Shown in pieces: positions 5,787 through 8,861 of a stretch of 8,861 nt of DNA (positions within the stretch are counted from its first letter, which is position 1; every line of letters starts with the position of its first letter). The notes beneath the pieces were generated by a model. That model was not told where the DNA came from and did not search any database. It saw nothing but the letters and a program-made list of their open reading frames with translations. The translations under genes and the position numbers were made by a program. Source of the DNA: Armatimonadota bacterium (lineage in GTDB: Bacteria; Armatimonadota; Abditibacteriia; CG2-30-59-28); the NCBI GenBank assembly GCA_016199605.1, contig JACQGJ010000245.1, positions 1 through 8,861 on the forward strand, given 5' to 3'.

Positions 5787-6959
5787 CTACCGATTCGGTG
5801 CGGGAAGGAGGTCGATGCCTGAATGATCGGGCCGTACCTTCAGCCGTATGCACCACACGGCATTCGTCTGAGCGTCGGCAGTCCCGTGGCCTCCGGTGCT
5901 CAGATAAGTGATGAACACGGATCCATCGGGCAGCTCCATGCCTTTGCCGTAGCCGTAGGAATGATCCACGAGGAAGCCATGGTCAGGAGCGGGCGCAATC
6001 CATGTCTCGCCGCCATCCGTGCTAAAGATCGCACGAAACCCCGGAGCGCCGGGAGCATAGGATCCGTGCAGGCAGACAAGCGTTCCATCCCGCAGGACAT
6101 AAAGGCTGGGAGCATACAGCCTCATGCCGAAAGTTGTCGGCTCGATCCAGGTTCGGCCCCCATCGTCCGACCAGCAGATATCACCCTCCGGGCGAGCAAC
6201 CAGGACGAGGCGACCGTCCGGCAACTGCACCGCGCTCGGCTCCAACAGGTCATGAGAGGATTTGACCTCCGACAGCAATTCCCATGTTTCTCCCCGATCC
6301 GCTGACCGAAACACCCCGACCCGCTCCGGTCCTCCCTCTGCAGGAGAACCGTTGACGATAATCAACACTGAGCCGTCTTTGAGTCGCACAAAGGGCCCGT
6401 CGGTCTCGTCCGCCAGGAAAGGTGAAGGAAGTCGGCGGGGATTTTGCTCCCAGGTGTTCCCACCATCGAAGGAACGGATCACGTTGACCCGATGAGCCAG
6501 AGAGGGATCGTTCCGGTAGTCGCCGCCCTGATAGGTGAAGAAGGAACAGAGAATCGTCCCCTCGGGCAATTCGAGGAAGCTCGGATGGCGGTCGTCCGCG
6601 GGTGTGTCGATCATGGTCTCGGGTTTGCTCCACGTCTTCCCCTCGTCCGAGGAACGAGTAATCATGGCGCGCCCGCCGGTGGGAGCCTCCAGGTCTATCG
6701 GCATTCCCATCTTGTGATACTCCTCAATCTGCTGCGGCGGATAACGAAGGGGAGTCGGCGCCGAAGCGTGCCAGTAACCCGCGCTGAAACCGACGAGCCA
6801 TGTCCCGTTGCGAAGCCTGATCGGCGACTCCCAACCAACAAAGCCTCCGTAACCCGGATATGGGTCAGGCTGGTTCTTCCCCGGTCCCACAATAATCCCG
6901 CGGCAGTCCTCAGGCTTTAATCTCGATTCGCCCCCCTCAACCACTCTGACAATCGACAT
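5787..6959 (-). CDS. Sialidase-like Asp-box (BNR repeat) beta-propeller protein, 390 aa
   Basis: Resembles exo-alpha-sialidases of the GH33 type, which remove terminal sialic acids. The ATG at 6959 has AAGGAGG (6974-6968) 8 nt upstream. Five Asp-box motifs (S-x-D-x-G-x-T-W) are visible: SSDEGKTW (103-110), SFDGGNTW (163-170), SADRGETW (219-226), SDDGGRTW (264-271) and STDGGETW (313-320). They mark the blades of a six-bladed propeller. Candidate catalytic residues are E240 in LLEPSAVQLPDGR and a Tyr in DHSYGYGKG (334-340), both placed as in sialidases; which Arg residues form the carboxylate-binding triad cannot be settled by eye. No signal peptide is seen, unlike the neighbouring GH20. It lies 27 nt after the aspartic protease gene and is probably co-transcribed with it. 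Asp boxes also occur in non-sialidases, so the substrate is uncertain. Confidence 0.8.
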   Translation of the reverse strand: MSIVRVVEGGESRLKPEDCRGIIVGPGKNQPDPYPGYGGFVGWESPIRLRNGTWLVGFSAGYWHASAPTPLRYPPQQIEEYHKMGMPIDLEAPTGGRAMITRSSDEGKTWSKPETMIDTPADDRHPSFLELPEGTILCSFFTYQGGDYRNDPSLAHRVNVIRSFDGGNTWEQNPRRLPSPFLADETDGPFVRLKDGSVLIIVNGSPAEGGPERVGVFRSADRGETWELLSEVKSSHDLLEPSAVQLPDGRLVLVARPEGDICWSDDGGRTWIEPTTFGMRLYAPSLYVLRDGTLVCLHGSYAPGAPGFRAIFSTDGGETWIAPAPDHGFLVDHSYGYGKGMELPDGSVFITYLSTGGHGTADAQTNAVWCIRLKVRPDHSGIDLLPAPNR

Positions 6960-6986
6960 TCTGATGTCCTCCTTATTCCCTCGCTC

Positions 6987-7370
6987 TCAGGCGGAAGCCA
7001 GAAAGCCGCCAATCACGGCCAGGATCGGTTTCAGTTCTTTGTGGAAAGGATCGACTTCAACGCCGAAGTTCTCGAGAGCTGTGGCCCCGAGCAGGAAGAG
7101 CGATCCTTTCGGAGCGAAGACAACGGGACACGGCATCCTTCCCTCAAGGCCTTCGATTTGGAGGTCGCAGAAGCCGAGCAATCGAGTATCTTGTCGCCTG
7201 TCGGCTAAAATCAGGTTGCGCGTGACTGCAGGCTCAACGTCAATGCCTTCGAGACAGTCCTCGGGGACAAAGGAGTACAGCGCACCCGTGTCGATCCAGA
7301 AATCCTGTTCAAAAAATCGATCCGGGTAACGGCTATTGGATAGTCTCACCCTCTTCTTGAACATACCCAT
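6987..7370 (-). CDS. Clan AA aspartic protease, 127 aa (second, divergent member)
   Basis: I chose the ATG at 7370-7368 (MGMFKKRV). GGGAGG (7382-7377) is 6 nt upstream, and the predicted transcription start (about 7404) falls after the ATG at 7412 that the longest reading would use; the adjacent ATG at 7373 is possible but only 3 nt from the binding site. The catalytic motif is FWIDTGALYSF with D27, and the closing motif is SLFLLGATALENFG (90-103). LLGF and CPVVFAPKGSL blocks are typical of a widespread bacterial family of stand-alone retropepsin-like proteins beginning MGxF. There is no signal peptide, so it is cytoplasmic and presumably a homodimer. It shares little with the protease at 1602-2021 outside the motifs. 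The sialidase-like gene follows after 27 nt, the only clue to its role. Confidence 0.85.
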   Translation of the reverse strand: MGMFKKRVRLSNSRYPDRFFEQDFWIDTGALYSFVPEDCLEGIDVEPAVTRNLILADRRQDTRLLGFCDLQIEGLEGRMPCPVVFAPKGSLFLLGATALENFGVEVDPFHKELKPILAVIGGFLASA

Positions 7371-7410
7371 CATACACCTCCCGGTCGCACAGTATCCTCC
7401 AACAACCCGC

Positions 7411-7439
7411 ATGTTACTCCTGCAATCTCACGCGGTCAA
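7411..7439 (-). promoter_or_regulatory. Probable promoter for the protease and sialidase-like genes
   Basis: On the minus strand TTGACC (7439-7434), a 17-nt spacer and TAACAT (7416-7411) would start transcription near 7404, about 34 nt before the ATG at 7370. The -10 box covers the ancestral methyltransferase stop codon TAA (7416-7414). The -35 box lies at the edge of the inserted element's direct repeat. Confidence 0.45.
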
Positions 7440-7446
7440 GGTTCAA
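7439..7446. repeat. Left copy of the 8-bp target-site duplication AGGTTCAA
   Basis: Exact match to 7609-7616, flanking the inserted element. On the minus strand it belongs to the ancestral methyltransferase codons for NL (AAC CTT) now separated from the gene. Confidence 0.7.
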
Positions 7447-7448
7447 AG

Positions 7449-7608
7449 GTGTGCATTATCCAAAGTGAGGTTTGGCTACTGTAGGGAACGGTCGCCGTGC
7501 CGTTCCTGTCACGGCAGGATCGAAACGTATCGCCCGGCAGGAACGGCACGGCGACCGTTCCCTACCCGTGGCTACGAGGTTGGCGACATCAGAATAGATA
7601 ATGCACAC
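7449..7608. mobile_element. Non-autonomous MITE/REP-like insertion, about 160 bp, in the methyltransferase 3' end
   Basis: The ends are exact 12-bp inverted repeats: GTGTGCATTATC (7449-7460) and GATAATGCACAC (7597-7608). AGGTTCAA occurs directly outside both ends (7439-7446 and 7609-7616) as an exact 8-bp direct repeat, with two extra bases (AG, 7447-7448) on the left. Inside is a perfect 28-bp inverted repeat (7481-7508 and 7538-7565). No transposase frame is present, so it needs an enzyme in trans. Removal of the element plus one direct repeat restores the methyltransferase reading frame to LNLDRVRLQE and TAA (7416-7414), which shows that this is an insertion. I cannot name the transposase family; an 8-bp duplication fits several IS families. 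Confidence 0.8.
7481..7565. repeat. Perfect 28-bp inverted repeat, each arm itself a hairpin
   Basis: Arms at 7481-7508 and 7538-7565 are exact reverse complements separated by 29 nt. Each arm also contains GGAACGG and CCGTTCC around an 8-nt loop (7485-7506 and 7540-7561). The arrangement is a head-to-head pair of REP-like units. It can fold as one long stem or as two small hairpins, and lies in the core of the 7449-7608 element. Confidence 0.9.
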
Positions 7609-8861
7609 AGGTTCAACTCCAACAACCGCTCCAGTATCTCCCCATCGCTCATGCCCGCGTCCCAGCCGTAGGCGGCGAAGACGGCTTCGTCGAGCTTCCG
7701 GTGAACGAGGTCGAGCCAGGTGGGGCGTTGGTTGTAGAGGTTGGTGAGGGTGCGCTTGGCCAGCTTCGCGGCGCAGTCGGCGTCGCGAGGGACGAGGCGG
7801 GGGTAACGAACCAAGCCAATTTGCGATTTTTGATTGGCGATTTCCGATTTGGGAATCTCGATGTATCGGCTCCACGGGCCGTCAACCGAGCCGGGGAATT
7901 CGAGAATTTCCTCCTTCGTCCATTCCGGCGGGTTGAGCCACGCGTTGCGGAGGGTGTCGAGTTCTTTCGCTGCTTCGGCAATCGCGGTTTCCTGATCCGG
8001 CGTCGGTTCGGGGAACGGGAACGTCTCGAAGCAGGTGGTGGGGGTGTAACGCGGCCGCGTCTCCAGCCGCGTCCCCAACTTCAGTGCCCACACCTCGTGC
8101 AGCCGCGAGTGCAGCACGCCGAAGAAGTAGTCGTCGGAACGGGCGAAGACGATCAACTGATGGTCAGGCAGGATCGGATGTCTCAACCAAACAAAGACTC
8201 GATGTTTCGAGGTGGTGGTTGTCACAATGAACCTATCGAGGGGAGCGACTCTGTTTCGCATCTCGGGACGCATTCGTTGTGGACGCCACCAGTTTTCACG
8301 AAGCCACCGATCACGATTTGCGTCCCGTGCGGGCTTCACCCGCTCGACGACCATTGCATGTGGAAGCTCATACAAGCAAGCCGCAGACAACTCCAGGTCT
8401 CCGTTATCAATGATCCATCTGAGCGCGATGCGCTTGAGCAGGTCTTCGCTGTTCACCACAGGTCGCACTACGTCACTGTTCGGTCGTGTGTGAGGGTTAC
8501 CTCCTGCATGAAGCAAAGTCAGCGCTTCGGTCTCGTCGACGTCGAAGCTTCCGCCTTTGCAGCTTCCAAGGAATGCGAGTGACTTATTCGACGGGAGATC
8601 TCTGGCCGATGTGAGATCAGAGAACGCTGTGAGATTGGCATTGATTACCTCGGCGGATCCTCCGTCAAGGCTTCGTTGTTCTTCCGCTCCAATGTCAAAC
8701 CCCACCATCGAAACGTGCACATTCGCCCCGTCGAGAATCCATGGTCGGTCACTCTCGGCGAAGAAGATGTCGCCGGTTTCCTTGATGCGCTTGAGGACTT
8801 CGCGATTCGCGCCGCCGCGGATGCCTTGCGTCGCGAGCAGTCCTGCCCGTTTGCACTTGCC
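7572..8861 (-). CDS. MmeI-like class I SAM-dependent DNA methyltransferase, C-terminal 429 aa (5' end outside window)
   Basis: The frame is open to the window edge; an internal GTG at 8720 is not the start because family sequence continues upstream (AGLLATQGIRGGANREVLKR, then TGDIFFAESDRPWILDGANV). This is the part after the methylation motifs; the NPPY-type catalytic motif must lie outside. The target-recognition-like region holds RPVVNSEDL, ENWWRPQRMRPEMR, TTTTSKHRVFVWL, FARSDDYFFGVLHSRLHEVW and RYTPTTCFETFPFPEPTPDQ. The C-terminal domain holds RYPRLVPRDADCAAKLAKRT, LYNQRPTWLDLVHRKLDEAV and AAYGWDAGMSDGEILERLLE. Such N6-adenine methyltransferases occur in type IIL and other restriction or phage-defence systems. 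The last 11 residues (CALSILMSPTS) and the stop are encoded by the inserted element at 7449-7608, replacing DRVRLQE. An AT-rich stretch at 7815-7857 adds a KSEIANQKSQI segment. Domain order suggests it can still function. Confidence 0.9.
   Translation of the reverse strand, partial: GKCKRAGLLATQGIRGGANREVLKRIKETGDIFFAESDRPWILDGANVHVSMVGFDIGAEEQRSLDGGSAEVINANLTAFSDLTSARDLPSNKSLAFLGSCKGGSFDVDETEALTLLHAGGNPHTRPNSDVVRPVVNSEDLLKRIALRWIIDNGDLELSAACLYELPHAMVVERVKPARDANRDRWLRENWWRPQRMRPEMRNRVAPLDRFIVTTTTSKHRVFVWLRHPILPDHQLIVFARSDDYFFGVLHSRLHEVWALKLGTRLETRPRYTPTTCFETFPFPEPTPDQETAIAEAAKELDTLRNAWLNPPEWTKEEILEFPGSVDGPWSRYIEIPKSEIANQKSQIGLVRYPRLVPRDADCAAKLAKRTLTNLYNQRPTWLDLVHRKLDEAVFAAYGWDAGMSDGEILERLLELNLCALSILMSPTS
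7609..7616. repeat. Right copy of the 8-bp target-site duplication AGGTTCAA
   Basis: Exact match to 7439-7446. It lies within the methyltransferase codons for ELNL, immediately before the element-derived tail. Confidence 0.7.
7815..7857. repeat. AT-rich intragenic micro-repeat inside the methyltransferase gene
   Basis: On the minus strand this stretch repeats AAATCG/GAAATCGCC/AAAAATCGC steps (three AAATCG units), and its base composition is clearly richer in A+T than the flanking coding DNA. It reads in frame as IPKSEIANQKSQIG. It resembles short dispersed repeats of the AATCGnnAATC type that I recall from intergenic regions of several environmental bacteria. The surrounding sequence (GPWSRYIE ... 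LVRYPRLVP) is normal family sequence. Confidence 0.55.

Noticed and set aside
5338..5856. 172-codon minus-strand open frame across the GH20 start and leader
   Set aside because: It overlaps the start of GH20 and the end of the sialidase-like gene out of frame, with no binding site. Part of it reads as plausible protein, but nothing supports expression.
7371..7412. Longer start (ATG 7412) for the second aspartic protease
   Set aside because: It lies before the predicted transcription start, has no suitable binding site, and homologues of this type typically begin MGxF.
7439..7616. CRISPR array or tRNA/riboswitch reading of the palindromic region
   Set aside because: There are only two inverted, not directly repeated, arms and no spacer periodicity. 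The flanking direct repeats and restored reading frame point to an insertion element.
7701..8582. 293-codon plus-strand open frame
   Set aside because: It is antisense to conserved methyltransferase blocks, and its translation has no family-like features.
8718..8720. GTG at 8720 as the true methyltransferase start
   Set aside because: In-frame sequence upstream to the window edge continues the family pattern (LLATQGIRGGANR, DRPWILDGANV), so the gene begins outside the window.

Overview
The window is GC-rich, gene-dense bacterial DNA. Nearly every real gene has a strong Shine-Dalgarno sequence and starts may be ATG, GTG or TTG. Recognisable promoters look like sigma-70 sites, several with TTGACC as the -35 box. 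Secreted multidomain glycosidases, small retroviral-type (clan AA) aspartic proteases and an MmeI-like DNA methyltransferase suggest a free-living environmental bacterium of a Planctomycetes/Verrucomicrobia/Armatimonadota-like lineage. That placement rests on gene style only; no rRNA, tRNA or phylogenetic marker is present.

Layout. (1) 2-1240, minus: N-terminal 413 residues of a secreted protein with a hexosaminidase-type N-terminal fold; its 3' end lies outside the window. (2) 1241-1365: divergent promoter region with two TATAAT boxes. (3) 1366-2021, plus: a two-gene unit, a 79-residue small protein and a 139-residue aspartic protease sharing a 4-nt GTGA overlap. (4) 2057-2266, minus: an antitoxin-like 69-residue protein with no toxin. 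Its last 15-19 codons copy the 3' end of the neighbouring hexosaminidase gene. (5) 2328-5510, minus: a 1060-residue secreted GH20 beta-N-acetylhexosaminidase with a long accessory C-terminus. It is preceded by its own promoter, a 34-codon leader ORF and a perfect hairpin. (6) 5787-6959, minus: a sialidase-like protein with five Asp boxes and no signal peptide, 27 nt downstream of a second aspartic protease (6987-7370). (7) 7449-7608: a small non-coding transposon-like (MITE/REP-like) element. (8) 7572-8861, minus: the C-terminal 429 residues of an MmeI-type DNA methyltransferase; its 5' end lies outside the window.

The strongest observation concerns the 7449-7608 element. It has 12-bp perfect terminal inverted repeats, an inner 28-bp perfect inverted repeat and an exact 8-bp flanking direct repeat (AGGTTCAA). 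It sits inside the last codons of the methyltransferase gene. Removing it with one copy of the direct repeat restores a family-like C-terminus ending in LNLDRVRLQE followed by TAA. The present tail (CALSILMSPTS) and stop are therefore donated by the element. A second chimera is the antitoxin-like gene carrying a GH20 tail.

Functionally, the window pairs glycan degradation (GH20, sialidase-like, and probably the partial secreted protein) with two unconnected-looking aspartic proteases and a restriction-modification or defence-type methyltransferase. No transporter, regulator or complete toxin-antitoxin pair was found. No gap between genes exceeds 300 bases.
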